From Amycolatopsis deserti (GTDB taxonomy: Bacteria; Actinomycetota; Actinomycetes; Mycobacteriales; Pseudonocardiaceae), in assembly GCF_014653945.1 (NCBI RefSeq), contig NZ_BNAU01000012.1, forward strand, positions 147,378 to 211,377: DNA of 64,000 bases. Reading direction: 5' to 3'. The number at the start of each line of letters is the position of its first letter. Within the stretch, counting starts at the first letter, position 1. Of this stretch, positions 25,051 through 33,635 are shown one piece after another. The notes beneath the pieces are model-generated. The model was not told the DNA's origin. It saw only the letters and a list, made by a program, of their open reading frames with translations, and ran no database searches. The translations under genes and the position numbers were made by a program.

Positions 25051-26985
25051 CTAGGAGCGCACCGCCTCCGCCGGCTCCGTCGGGTGCGGCTCGCGCAGGC
25101 GGGTGGGCACCGCCGTCAGCAGCGTGAACAGCGCCGCCGCGATCTGGACCAGCAACAGCACGTCCCGCAGGGTGGAGGGGTGCTCCAGCCGCACCTCGGC
25201 CTGCGTGGTCGGCACCGCGACCGCCACCTGGTGCCCCCACGCCGGCACGATCGGCACCGGCTTGCCGTCCACCTGCGCGCGCCACCCGTCCTCGTGCTCG
25301 GCGGCCAGCACCAGCAGCCGCCCGGGCACGCCCTCGGACACCCGCACCCGCACGTCCGGCAGCTGCGCGTCCACCGGCGTCACCCCGAGCGTGCTCGCCG
25401 GCGCCTGCGACGTCACCGCCTGGCGCGCCACCCCGGGCGGGATAAGCACGACCTGCCCGCCGGGCTCCAGCAGCCGCAGCACCGGCCGCCCGTCGGACGT
25501 CGGCGCGACCGACGACGCCAGATCACCGGCCATCGTGACGATCGGCCGCGGATCCGCGCCAGCCGGGAGCACCACGAACAACGCCCCGGACGCCGCCGCG
25601 CCGGACAGCGCCGCCCGCGTCCGCTGCGTCTCCGGGTCGGTCAGCGCGTCCTGCCACCCGGCCAGCCGCGCGGGCGTCGCCGCGCTCACCGCCAGCTGCT
25701 CGTCCCCGAACCGCGGCATCCGGCCGCCCGTCTGCAGCGCGGGCGCGTGCCCGGTGTCCAGCACCAGCACCGACCGGCCGGTGCGGGACAGCTCGTCGGC
25801 CTGGTCCCGCGCCAGCGCCGGCCCGCCACCGGAGTGCAACGGCCCACCGCTGCCCGCCACCACGACCCCGACGGCCAGGGCCACCACCAGTGCCGCCCCA
25901 CCGGCGAGAAAGGGCTTTCCGACCGCGCCACGGCACACCGACAGCACGATCCACAGCAACCCCGCCCCGACGACCAGCAGCGGCACCCCGGCGAATCCCG
26001 GCGACACCGGCCCGCCCTGCAGCGGCTCCACCGCCACCAGCCGCACGACCAGCAACCCGGCCACCCCGAGTACCACCACGGCGAGCCCGGCCCCGGCCGC
26101 ACGATTCGGCCGCACCGCGAACGCGATCACGGCGGCCAGCAACACCGCGAGCCCGACCGGCCACGACCCGGCCCCACCCGGATCCAGCCCGGCCAGGTCG
26201 ACCGCGGTCACCGGATCGCCAGGGCCGCTCAGCCCGTGCAGCACCAGCGCCGGGTGGTTGACCAGCACGGTCGGCCACGGCATCAGCAACGCCAGCGGCA
26301 CCAGCACGACGATGACCACCGACGCGGCACGCTTGACCAGCGGGGCGGGCGAGGGCAGCACGACGAACCCGGCGACCAGCCCGGCCAGCGCGAGCAGGTG
26401 CGCCAGCGGCGAGAACGCGCCCAGCAGCGCCAGGCCCAGCGCGCACAACGACGAGGAGTGCAGCCACCGCTGCCCCGGATCGGCGAGCACGCCGGCGATC
26501 CCGGCGGCCACCGGCGGCAGGAGGATGTGGACGGCCACGACGTCGAGCCGGCCCTGCGCCACCCCGGCGGTCGCGGCGGGCAGCAACCCGTAGGCGGCGG
26601 CGACCACCGCACGCACCCACGGCTGCACCGGAAGCCGTCGCGTGGCGAAGAAGGCCGACACCCCGGCGAGCGGAGCGTCGGCGATCAACAGCAACGACAC
26701 GAACCCGTGCGGGGTGAACACCGCACCGAAGATCCCGAGCACGGCCAGCGCGGCCGGCGCCGCACTCGCGGTGCCGCCGTCCACGGCGTGCCAGCCGGCC
26801 AGGTAAGCCGACCAGACCTCGCTCAGCGAACCGGCTTCGAGGAGCCGTCCGCCGGCGAGGTCGAACCCCAGTCGTCCCGCGTTCACCGACAGCCCCAGCA
26901 CGGCGAGCACCACGAAAACGCCCGCCACCGGGGCGATCCTGGCCACCGTCGAGGTCTTGTCCGGGACGTTCACGTTGTCGGGCAA
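25051..26985 (-). CDS. Large multi-pass membrane protein
   Basis: A 644-residue protein with about 12 hydrophobic segments in residues 15-400, an extracellular-type domain (about 400-600) and a last segment near 610-630. Its layout recalls the C-terminal membrane half of the large actinobacterial GT2 glycosyltransferase fusion proteins often found beside whiB, but no GT2 catalytic domain precedes it here. The TTG at 26985 follows GGAG by 5 nt; a GTG five codons later is the alternative. Only 137 bp separate it from whiB, so it is either a stand-alone relative or a truncated form. Function not assigned. Confidence 0.65.
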   Translation of the reverse strand: MPDNVNVPDKTSTVARIAPVAGVFVVLAVLGLSVNAGRLGFDLAGGRLLEAGSLSEVWSAYLAGWHAVDGGTASAAPAALAVLGIFGAVFTPHGFVSLLLIADAPLAGVSAFFATRRLPVQPWVRAVVAAAYGLLPAATAGVAQGRLDVVAVHILLPPVAAGIAGVLADPGQRWLHSSSLCALGLALLGAFSPLAHLLALAGLVAGFVVLPSPAPLVKRAASVVIVVLVPLALLMPWPTVLVNHPALVLHGLSGPGDPVTAVDLAGLDPGGAGSWPVGLAVLLAAVIAFAVRPNRAAGAGLAVVVLGVAGLLVVRLVAVEPLQGGPVSPGFAGVPLLVVGAGLLWIVLSVCRGAVGKPFLAGGAALVVALAVGVVVAGSGGPLHSGGGPALARDQADELSRTGRSVLVLDTGHAPALQTGGRMPRFGDEQLAVSAATPARLAGWQDALTDPETQRTRAALSGAAASGALFVVLPAGADPRPIVTMAGDLASSVAPTSDGRPVLRLLEPGGQVVLIPPGVARQAVTSQAPASTLGVTPVDAQLPDVRVRVSEGVPGRLLVLAAEHEDGWRAQVDGKPVPIVPAWGHQVAVAVPTTQAEVRLEHPSTLRDVLLLVQIAAALFTLLTAVPTRLREPHPTEPAEAVRS

Positions 26986-27121
26986 GGCTTCTCCACTGGG
27001 CGGCGGCGATCGGTGAGGATCTTCTGCCGCGCCAGCCTAGCCGAGCCGGCCGTGACTCCACGCACCCGCACGAGCACGCGAAAGACCTGCCACCTCGTTG
27101 TGAAGCAGGTGTTAAATTTCC

Positions 27122-27493
27122 TTACACAGCCCGCTTTTTGAGCTTCCGACGCTCCCGTTCGGACAGACCGCCCCAGATGCCGAAGCGCTCGTCGTGGGCC
27201 AGCGCGTACTCCAGGCATTCGCCCTTCACTTCGCAGCCCTGACAGATCCGCTTCGCCTCACGGGTCGAGCCGCCCTTCTCCGGGAAGAACGCCTCGGGAT
27301 CGGTCTGCGCGCACAGTGCGCGGTCCTGCCACTCGGGGGGCTCGTCGTTGTCGAAGAGGTCGACGAGCTCGCCCAGCTCCACCTCCGGGCCTTCTCGCCA
27401 CTCCACGACGTTCCCCCAATCCCTTCCGTCGGATTCCAACCGCACGTCCGCCTCCTCTGCTTCCACGCACTCCCCAGGCTGGCGGTCTTGCAT
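27122..27493 (-). CDS. whiB2: WhiB family Fe-S transcription factor (WhiB2/WhmD type)
   Basis: A 123-residue WhiB protein. The Fe-S cluster ligands are C61, C84, C87 and C93 (ALC...CQGC...EC), followed by the GIWGG turn and the basic C-terminal SERERRKLKKR. WhiB2/WhmD works with WhiA in division and septation; the Streptomyces orthologue is WhiB. The start was set at the ATG at 27493, about 38 nt after a well-formed promoter; the N-terminal 50 residues are acidic and poorly conserved, so a shorter start is possible. Confidence 0.9.
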   Translation of the reverse strand: MQDRQPGECVEAEEADVRLESDGRDWGNVVEWREGPEVELGELVDLFDNDEPPEWQDRALCAQTDPEAFFPEKGGSTREAKRICQGCEVKGECLEYALAHDERFGIWGGLSERERRKLKKRAV

Positions 27494-27538
27494 CGCCGTA
27501 CCCGTCGCCCCCTTGCAGCAACGAATAACAGCACTGTG

Positions 27539-27567
27539 ATTACACCCGTGTAATGAGGCTAGGTCAA
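27539..27567 (-). promoter_or_regulatory. whiB promoter with overlapping palindromic operator
   Basis: On the minus strand TTGACC (27562-27567) and TGTAAT (27539-27544) are 17 bp apart, a good sigma-70-type promoter. A palindrome ATTACAC-CC-GTGTAAT (27539-27554) covers the -10 and part of the spacer. Its half-sites resemble BldD boxes, but the spacer is 2 nt instead of the 1 nt of the consensus as I remember it. Confidence 0.7.
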
Positions 27568-27658
27568 GCGGAGTAGCGAGGTTGGGGGATGCTTCCGCCC
27601 CGCCGCGCAAGCGGACACGCCGAACATCAACTCGCCAGGATGCGACAGACTGGACCCC

Positions 27659-28438
27659 GTGCAACGATCCGCGGTCCGACCCAGTCCTGTCTTCTTCGGC
27701 ATTCTCGCACTCACCGTAGTGGGTGGCCTACTGGCCGCGTTCGGTGACGCGAGCACACTGCTGACCTCCGACCAAGACCCGATGGTGGTAGCCGGTGTCT
27801 TCATCCTCGTGATCGCCGGCTGGGTGCTCTCACTCACGCTGCACGAGTTCGGGCACGCCTTCGTCGCCTTCAAGGGCGGCGACTACGAGGTGGCCTCCAA
27901 GGGCTACCTGTCGATGGACGTCCGGCACTACACCGATCCGGTGTTGTCGATCGTGCTGCCGCTCGTCTTCCTGCTCATCGGCGGCATCCCGCTGCCCGGT
28001 GGCGCGGTGTGGATCAACCGCTGGGCGCTGCGCACCCGCACCGTCGCGTCCTGGGTGTCGCTGGCCGGGCCGCTGTCCAACCTGCTGATCGGCATCGTGC
28101 TGACCGTGGTCGTGATGCTGGTGCCGATGCCGGTCGGCCTGCTGGCCGGGCTGTCGTTCCTGGCGCTGCTGCAGATCGCCACGTTCGTGTTGAACATCCT
28201 GCCGGTGCCCGGCCTGGACGGTTACGGCGCGATCGAGCCGTACCTGTCACCGGAGGCGCGTGAGTTCGGGGCCAAGGCTCGGCCGTGGGCGCCGCTCGTG
28301 CTGTTCGCCCTGCTGTTCGCGGTGCCCGCGGTCGGCAGCGCCTTCTGGGACCTGGTCTCGTTCATCTACGGCGCGGTGGGCGGCAACGACATCGCGGCCG
28401 CGGTCGGCCAGTACACGTTCTTGTTCTGGCGGCACTAG
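27659..28438 (+). CDS. Site-2 protease family (M50) intramembrane metalloprotease
   Basis: A 259-residue membrane protein with about six segments. The zinc motif HEFGH is in the second hydrophobic region (LTLHEFGHAFVAF, near residue 62), and the third ligand is in NILPVPGLDGYG. There is no PDZ or CBS domain. Such proteases cleave membrane-bound anti-sigma factors or other proteins within the bilayer; the substrate here is unknown. It is divergent from whiB. The GTG at 27659 has only a weak ribosome-binding site. Confidence 0.85.
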   Translation: MQRSAVRPSPVFFGILALTVVGGLLAAFGDASTLLTSDQDPMVVAGVFILVIAGWVLSLTLHEFGHAFVAFKGGDYEVASKGYLSMDVRHYTDPVLSIVLPLVFLLIGGIPLPGGAVWINRWALRTRTVASWVSLAGPLSNLLIGIVLTVVVMLVPMPVGLLAGLSFLALLQIATFVLNILPVPGLDGYGAIEPYLSPEAREFGAKARPWAPLVLFALLFAVPAVGSAFWDLVSFIYGAVGGNDIAAAVGQYTFLFWRH

Positions 28439-28441
28439 GTG

Positions 28442-29152
28442 TCACGCCGCGCGGGTGAGCCACTCGTCCGCGCGGCGCACCACCCGCTTGAGCCCGCTGC
28501 GCTCGCCGAGGTAGTCGCCGACCAGGCCGACCACCGGCAGCATCCCGACGGCCCGGTGGTAGAACCGGCCGTGCGGCCGCTTCTCCAGCTCGTCGGTGAT
28601 GGCCATGAGCGAGCGGCCCATCCGCCACAGCGTCTTGCCCGCCGACTTCAGCGTGATGCGCCGGGGCCGGTGCTCCACCTGGGAGAACTCGCCGGCTAGC
28701 TTCGCGGTCTCGGCGTCCTCGTCGGCCGTCGAGTAGTCCTCGTGCTTGCCCGCGGCGAGCGAGGCGTCGATGTCGCGCTGGAACAGCACCCACGCGACCA
28801 GCCGGACCTTCTCGCCGATGTCGGAGATGCCGTGTTCCCCGGCGATGGCGGTCAGCAGCAGCGCCTGCGCGGCCGTGCCCAGCGCGTCCTGCACCGGCAG
28901 CCGGTCGGCGAGCGCGCCGCCCAGTCCGGGGATCGACGTGACCAGCGACGTGAGCCGGCCCAGCCGGTTGACCCACCAGTCGATGCGGCCGTCCCGGTCC
29001 ATCGCCTCCCACGCGGCCGAACCCGGCACGCGCACCGACGCCAGCCCTTCCAGGCGGCCGGGCGTGCGCAGCGCGTGCAGCACCGGGCCGGACGCGCGCA
29101 CGATCGGACGCAGCACGGCGACGACCTGGCGGTCGGAAATCGCTTCACCCAC
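28442..29152 (-). CDS. Conserved-looking protein of unknown function
   Basis: A 236-residue protein that I cannot place in a family. It is mostly helical with a hydrophobic stretch (ALGTAAQALLLTAIAGEHG, about 85-105) and a C-terminal GMLPVVGLVGDYLGERSGL segment. The GTG at 29152 overlaps the upstream small membrane gene by 8 bp and has GGGGAG about 12 nt upstream, so the two are probably co-translated with mshB. Convergent with the site-2 protease gene (3-bp gap). Confidence 0.65.
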   Translation of the reverse strand: MGEAISDRQVVAVLRPIVRASGPVLHALRTPGRLEGLASVRVPGSAAWEAMDRDGRIDWWVNRLGRLTSLVTSIPGLGGALADRLPVQDALGTAAQALLLTAIAGEHGISDIGEKVRLVAWVLFQRDIDASLAAGKHEDYSTADEDAETAKLAGEFSQVEHRPRRITLKSAGKTLWRMGRSLMAITDELEKRPHGRFYHRAVGMLPVVGLVGDYLGERSGLKRVVRRADEWLTRAA

Positions 29153-29519
29153 GGCTCGTTGCACTCCCCTTCGGCGGCACGGCGAGCACGCCACCGAGGC
29201 TCATCGCGGCCGGCAGCGCACCGCCGGCGATGAGCAGCAACGCTCGCCAGTCCTGCAGCAGCACGAGGTCCCCGCCGGGCCCGAACAACCCGACGATCAC
29301 CACCACCAGTACCCACGCCACGAGCGGGACAAACGCGGCCCGCGGCGCGACCAGCCGCCCGGCCAGCCGAACGAGCAGCGGGGTGGTCAGCGCCGCGACG
29401 AGCACGGTGACCGGGAACGGGATCGTCCCGCCGACGTAGAGCGGCAGGAAGAACAGCTCGAGCACGGCCAGCAACGCCGCGTCGAGCACCAGCAGCACCA
29501 GCAGCAGCAGCCTGGACAC
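29145..29519 (-). CDS. Small four-helix membrane protein
   Basis: A 124-residue protein with four predicted membrane segments (about 3-30, 35-52, 62-80 and 88-110) and short loops. It has no recognised family. It starts with GTG immediately after the mshB stop codon (no gap), which indicates translational coupling with mshB. In M. tuberculosis a small membrane protein (Rv1171, from memory) also follows mshB, so this may be its counterpart. Confidence 0.7.
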   Translation of the reverse strand: MSRLLLLVLLVLDAALLAVLELFFLPLYVGGTIPFPVTVLVAALTTPLLVRLAGRLVAPRAAFVPLVAWVLVVVIVGLFGPGGDLVLLQDWRALLLIAGGALPAAMSLGGVLAVPPKGSATSRG

Positions 29520-30350
29520 CTACAGCCCTCCGAACAGGTCCCGCTCCGCGCCCTCGGCCGGGCCGCGCACGAGTACATAGTGCTCGACCTCGTCGATGGG
29601 CTGCGCGATGCCGTTGGACAACGCGAACGCCGGCGGCCGGACGCTGATCTGCGTCTCGTGCGCGGCCAGCGCCGCGATCTTGGCGTCCAGGTGGTCCCGC
29701 ACGTCGATCGCGGTGGTGATCTCCTCGTCCGGCGTGGTGGGCAGCTCGCCGTCGGCGGGCAACCGCCACGGCAGGCCGGGCTCCGCGCGCAGGCGGGCCA
29801 CCCCGCGGGCGAGGGCGTCGCGGGAGGCGGCGATGTGGAAGACCCGTCGCACGTAGGGGGCGTCCTGGACGGCGATCATGGTTACTGCGTGTGCCCGGAT
29901 GTGGTCCGGGTGCCCATACCCCCCGAACGCGTTGTAGGTCACGACCACATGCGGGCGCACGTCGTCCAGAACGGCCCGCAACTGGGCGGCCTGCTCATGT
30001 GGATCTCCTCCGGAAAACGCGCGCGGGTGGTCGGCCGACGGCGTGCCCGCCATGCCGGAATCACGCCAGCGCCCGATTCCGCCCAGATAACACTGGCGGG
30101 TCAACCCCAGCGCCCGGACGGCCGAAGCCAGTTCCCCCGCGCGGTACCCGCCGAGCTGGTCCCCGGCCCACGCCCCGAGCTGGTCCAGACCCTTGGGGAT
30201 GATCTCCCCCTCCTCGCCGAGTGTGCAGGTCACCAGGGTTGTGTCGACCCCTTCGGCGGCGTAGCGGGCGATGGTCCCGCCGGTGGTGATGCTCTCGTCG
30301 TCGGGATGGGCGTGCACGAGCAGGAGACGGCGTGCGGAGGTAGCGGTCAC
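29520..30350 (-). CDS. mshB: Mycothiol biosynthesis deacetylase MshB
   Basis: A 276-residue zinc deacetylase of the PIG-L/LmbE family that deacetylates GlcNAc-Ins to GlcN-Ins in mycothiol synthesis. The metal motif AHPDDE (H15, D18) and the later GGYGHPDHIRAH (third His ligand) are intact. MshB itself, rather than the S-conjugate amidase Mca, is suggested by its length and genome position near lpqW and typA, as in M. tuberculosis (Rv1170, Rv1166, Rv1165, from memory). GTG start. Confidence 0.9.
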   Translation of the reverse strand: MTATSARRLLLVHAHPDDESITTGGTIARYAAEGVDTTLVTCTLGEEGEIIPKGLDQLGAWAGDQLGGYRAGELASAVRALGLTRQCYLGGIGRWRDSGMAGTPSADHPRAFSGGDPHEQAAQLRAVLDDVRPHVVVTYNAFGGYGHPDHIRAHAVTMIAVQDAPYVRRVFHIAASRDALARGVARLRAEPGLPWRLPADGELPTTPDEEITTAIDVRDHLDAKIAALAAHETQISVRPPAFALSNGIAQPIDEVEHYVLVRGPAEGAERDLFGGL

Positions 30351-30734
30351 GAGTTCAGGTTAATTAGAAGATTGTGTGGCGTTCCTGTCACAGGCGTATG
30401 ACTAGTCCTTTCGTGGGGTCCACAAAGTGGGACGCGTCGGTTATTCTCCCCCGAGCTACGCACCGCGCCGTAGCAGGGGATATCCAAGAAGGGGTGCCCG
30501 TGCACCGAGTTCCGGGGGGAAGGTCAGACGGCCACGAACGGCGACGCTCGTCACCCGTTGGAGTGAGGGACGGCGCGTCACTGTTCCATCACAATCTCAC
30601 GCTCAGTGGCCGTCTCGGCTGTTCCTCTGCCTAGGTTGCACGACTACGGTGAGCAAACTCGATCACCTCGACAGTTCGCCGCCACAGGACGAGGCCGCCT
30701 CGCTACCCACGACGGCGTCGAGCAAGGAGAATGA
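30351..30734. other. 384-bp divergent intergenic region (mshB / oligopeptide ABC operon)
   Basis: No gene on either strand. Composition is less GC-rich than the coding flanks. Small palindromes are present: CCTGT-C-ACAGG at 30384-30394, 34 bp before mshB, and CCAC-AAA-GTGG at 30420-30430. Promoters for both flanking units should lie here, but I could not pick convincing hexamer pairs. The last bases carry AAGGAG for the ABC operon start. Confidence 0.6.
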
Positions 30735-32486
30735 ATGTTAGGGAAGACCAAGTCACGCGCCGCCGGAATCGGCGCGCTCGCCGCGACCGCCGCGCTGGTC
30801 CTCGCCGCGTGTGGCGGCGGCGGCGGTGACAACAGTGGCGTCCAGACCGGGCAAGCGTTCGCCGAGTGCGACGCCAACGCGAACGCGTGCAACTCGGCCG
30901 CCGCTGACCAGCTGCAGGACGGCGGTGAGGTCACCTTCGCGATCGAGAAGAACATCCCGAACTGGAACGTGACCTCGGCCGAAGGCAACGTCTTCGAGAC
31001 CGGCATGGTGACCAAGGGCATCCTGCCCTACACCTTCTACACGACTCCGGACCTCAAGCCGACGCTGAACACGGACTTCGTGACCTCGGCCGACGTCACC
31101 AGCACGAATCCGCAGACGGTGGTCTACAAGATCAACCCGAAGGCCGTGTGGTCCGACGGCACGCCGATCACGGCCGACGACTTCGTCTACAACTGGAAGG
31201 TCCAGAACGGCAAGGACTGCCCGGACTGCGCGGCGGCCAGCACCTCCGGTTACGACCAGATCGCCTCGGTCGTCGGTTCGGACAACGGCAAGACGGTCAC
31301 CGCGACCTTCGCCAAGCCGTACACCGACTGGAAGAACATGTGGAGCTCCTCGGGCGCCATGTACCCCGCCCACCTGGCGGCGCAGCACGGTGACCTGAAC
31401 ACCCCGGCCGGCCTGGCCGCGTCGTACAAGTGGTTCGGCGAGACCGTGCCGACCTGGTCCGGCGGCCCCTGGAAGCTGGACAACTTCCAGAACAACGTGT
31501 CGGTCACGATGGTGCCGAACCCCGCGTGGTGGGGCGCCAAGCCGCACCTGTCCCGGGTGATCTTCCGGATCATCACCGACGCCTCGCAGGAGCCGACGGC
31601 CCTGCAGAACCGCGAGGTCCAGGTCATCTACCCGCAGCCGCAGGTCGACCTGGTCAACCAGGTGCGCAACATCCCGAACGTGTCCTCCTACATCGGCCTC
31701 GGCCTGACCTGGGAGCACTTCGACTTCAACCTGAAGAACCCCGCGCTGGCCAACAAGGCCCTGCGGCAGGCCCTCTACACCGCCGTTGACGTCCAGGGCG
31801 TCATCGACAAGACGGTCGGCCAGTTCACCAACAAGGTGAAGCCGCTGCAGAACCACAACTTCATGCCGGGCCAGGAGGGCTACAAGGACGTCATCTCGTC
31901 CACCGGCCAGGGCACGGGTGACATCAACAAGGCGAAGCAGATCCTCACCGACGCCGGTTACAAGCTGCAGGGCAGCCAGCTGATCGACCCGAGCGGCGCG
32001 CCGGTGCCGGCTCTGCGGATGCGCTACACCGTGGGCAACCAGATCCGCCAGAACGAGTGCGAGCTGTTCCAGCAGGCCGCCAGCCAGCTGGGCGTCAAGG
32101 TCGACATCATCCCGACCGACGACCTCGGTGACACCACGAGCAACGGTGACTTCGACGTGATCGTGTTCGCTTGGGTCGCCTCGCCGTTCCCGTTCTCGGG
32201 TGCCCAGCAGAACTGGACCACCGGTTCGGCCAGCAACTACGGCAAGTACAGCAACCCCGAGGTCGACAACCTGATCGCGCAGGCCAACGCCGAGACCGAC
32301 CAGGCCAAGGCCGCCGACCTGCTCAACCAGGCGAACCAGATCATGGCCGGTGACGCGTACGTGCTTCCGCTGTACCAGAAGCCGACCTTCATCGCTGCCT
32401 ACGACAACATCGCCAACATCCGCAACAACTCGACCCTCGACGGGCCGGTCTACAACATGCAGGAATGGGGCATCCGGAAGGGCTGA
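30735..32486 (+). CDS. Oligopeptide ABC transporter, substrate-binding lipoprotein
   Basis: A 583-residue SBP family 5 (OppA/DppA-like) lipoprotein. The signal peptide has lipobox LAAC with Cys26, followed by a Gly-rich linker. The family signature (YKINPKAVWSDGTPITADDFVYNW) is present at about residues 133-155, and residues to 583 cover both lobes. ATG at 30735 with AGGAG 5 nt upstream. First gene of a five-gene operon; it captures peptides or similar solutes outside the membrane. Two consecutive hairpins follow its stop and may raise its expression over the membrane genes. Confidence 0.92.
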   Translation: MLGKTKSRAAGIGALAATAALVLAACGGGGGDNSGVQTGQAFAECDANANACNSAAADQLQDGGEVTFAIEKNIPNWNVTSAEGNVFETGMVTKGILPYTFYTTPDLKPTLNTDFVTSADVTSTNPQTVVYKINPKAVWSDGTPITADDFVYNWKVQNGKDCPDCAAASTSGYDQIASVVGSDNGKTVTATFAKPYTDWKNMWSSSGAMYPAHLAAQHGDLNTPAGLAASYKWFGETVPTWSGGPWKLDNFQNNVSVTMVPNPAWWGAKPHLSRVIFRIITDASQEPTALQNREVQVIYPQPQVDLVNQVRNIPNVSSYIGLGLTWEHFDFNLKNPALANKALRQALYTAVDVQGVIDKTVGQFTNKVKPLQNHNFMPGQEGYKDVISSTGQGTGDINKAKQILTDAGYKLQGSQLIDPSGAPVPALRMRYTVGNQIRQNECELFQQAASQLGVKVDIIPTDDLGDTTSNGDFDVIVFAWVASPFPFSGAQQNWTTGSASNYGKYSNPEVDNLIAQANAETDQAKAADLLNQANQIMAGDAYVLPLYQKPTFIAAYDNIANIRNNSTLDGPVYNMQEWGIRKG

Positions 32487-32503
32487 TCGCCCCGCCGGAG
32501 TAC

Positions 32504-32556
32504 ATTACTGAGAAGTAATTCGGTGGGGGAGGCCGGCATCGCCGGTCTCCCCCACC
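32504..32556 (+). terminator. Intra-operon double hairpin after the binding-protein gene
   Basis: ATTACT-GAGA-AGTAAT (32504-32519) is a short stem with a GNRA-type loop. It is followed by a 16-bp stem, 32522-32537 against 32541-32556, with one G-U pair and a 3-nt ATC loop. No U-tract follows. It probably acts as a partial terminator or as an RNA-stabilising element, giving excess binding protein. Confidence 0.65.
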
Positions 32557-32654
32557 CCCTAAACCGCACGAAACCACCACAACTAGACAGGTCGCGCCGC
32601 CCGGTTCCGCCGTCACGAGCGGCGTGCTGGTCGAACTTCAGCAGGAAGACCTCC

Positions 32655-33635
32655 ATGCTCGCCTTCGCATTGCGCCGGCTGCTCGTGTCGGTGCCGATCC
32701 TCATCTTGTCGACGTTCGTCGTCTTCTTGATGGTGTCGCTGTCGGCCAACCCGCTCAGCTACCTCATCACCCGAAATCCGCCCCCACCCCCGCAGACCAT
32801 CGCCGCCGAGGCGCACCGGCTGCACCTGGACCAGCCGCTGATGGAGCGGTACTGGAACTGGATCACCGGCATCTTCCGCGGCGACTTCGGCCCGTCCGTC
32901 AACTCGACGATGGACATCGGGTCGGAGGTCATCTCCCGCTTCGGCGTCACGTTCCGCCTGATCTTCCTCGCGATGGTCATCGCGCTGATCCTGGCGATCG
33001 TCGTGGGCGCCGTCAGCGCCGTGAAGCAGTACTCCAAGCTGGACTACACGGCCACCTTCTTCGGCTTCCTCTTCCTGTCGATGCCCGCGTTCTGGCTCGC
33101 GGTGCTCCTGAAGCAGGCCGGCATCAACATCAACAACACGGTCGGCGACCAGGTCTTCTACACGATCGGCGCGAGCTCGATCTACGTGAAGGGCGGGTTC
33201 TGGGCCCACTTCACGGACGTGCTGGGGCACATGATCCTGCCGACCATCTCGCTGGCGCTGATCTCCTACGCGTCGTGGAGCCGCTTCCAGCGCGGATCGA
33301 TGCTCGAGGTGCTCAACAGCGACTACGTGCGGCTCGCCCGCGCCAAGGGCCTGTCCCGCGGCGTCGTGATGCGCAAGCACGCACTGCGCAACGCGCTCAT
33401 CCCGCTGACCACCGTCACCGCGCTGGACCTCGCCTCGATCATCTCCGGCGCCGTCGTGACCGAGAAGGTGTTCCAGTGGCAGGGCGCGGGGACGTTCCTG
33501 CTGGACGCCATCGCCCAGAGCGACGTGTACGCCGTCGAGGCGTGGCTGCTGATTTCGGCGACCTTCGTCATCCTGTTCAACCTTGTCGCCGACCTGCTGT
33601 ACGGCGTGCTCGACCCGAGGATCCGCCATGCCTGA
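32655..33635 (+). CDS. Oligopeptide ABC transporter permease (DppB type)
   Basis: A 326-residue inner-membrane permease with six segments. The EAA loop that contacts the ATPase reads SDYVRLARAKGLSRGVVMRKHALRNALIP. The N-terminal MLAFALRRLLVSVPILILSTFVVFL is the typical first helix of DppB/OppB proteins. ATG at 32655, after AGGAAG. It overlaps the second permease by 8 bp. Confidence 0.93.
   Translation: MLAFALRRLLVSVPILILSTFVVFLMVSLSANPLSYLITRNPPPPPQTIAAEAHRLHLDQPLMERYWNWITGIFRGDFGPSVNSTMDIGSEVISRFGVTFRLIFLAMVIALILAIVVGAVSAVKQYSKLDYTATFFGFLFLSMPAFWLAVLLKQAGININNTVGDQVFYTIGASSIYVKGGFWAHFTDVLGHMILPTISLALISYASWSRFQRGSMLEVLNSDYVRLARAKGLSRGVVMRKHALRNALIPLTTVTALDLASIISGAVVTEKVFQWQGAGTFLLDAIAQSDVYAVEAWLLISATFVILFNLVADLLYGVLDPRIRHA

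Noticed and set aside
24044..25285. Minus-strand open frame upstream of the DUF3499 start, rich in Trp, Cys and Arg
   Set aside because: It is the translation of the 97-bp tandem repeats and of antisense coding sequence; composition is not protein-like and the DUF3499 family begins at 24043.
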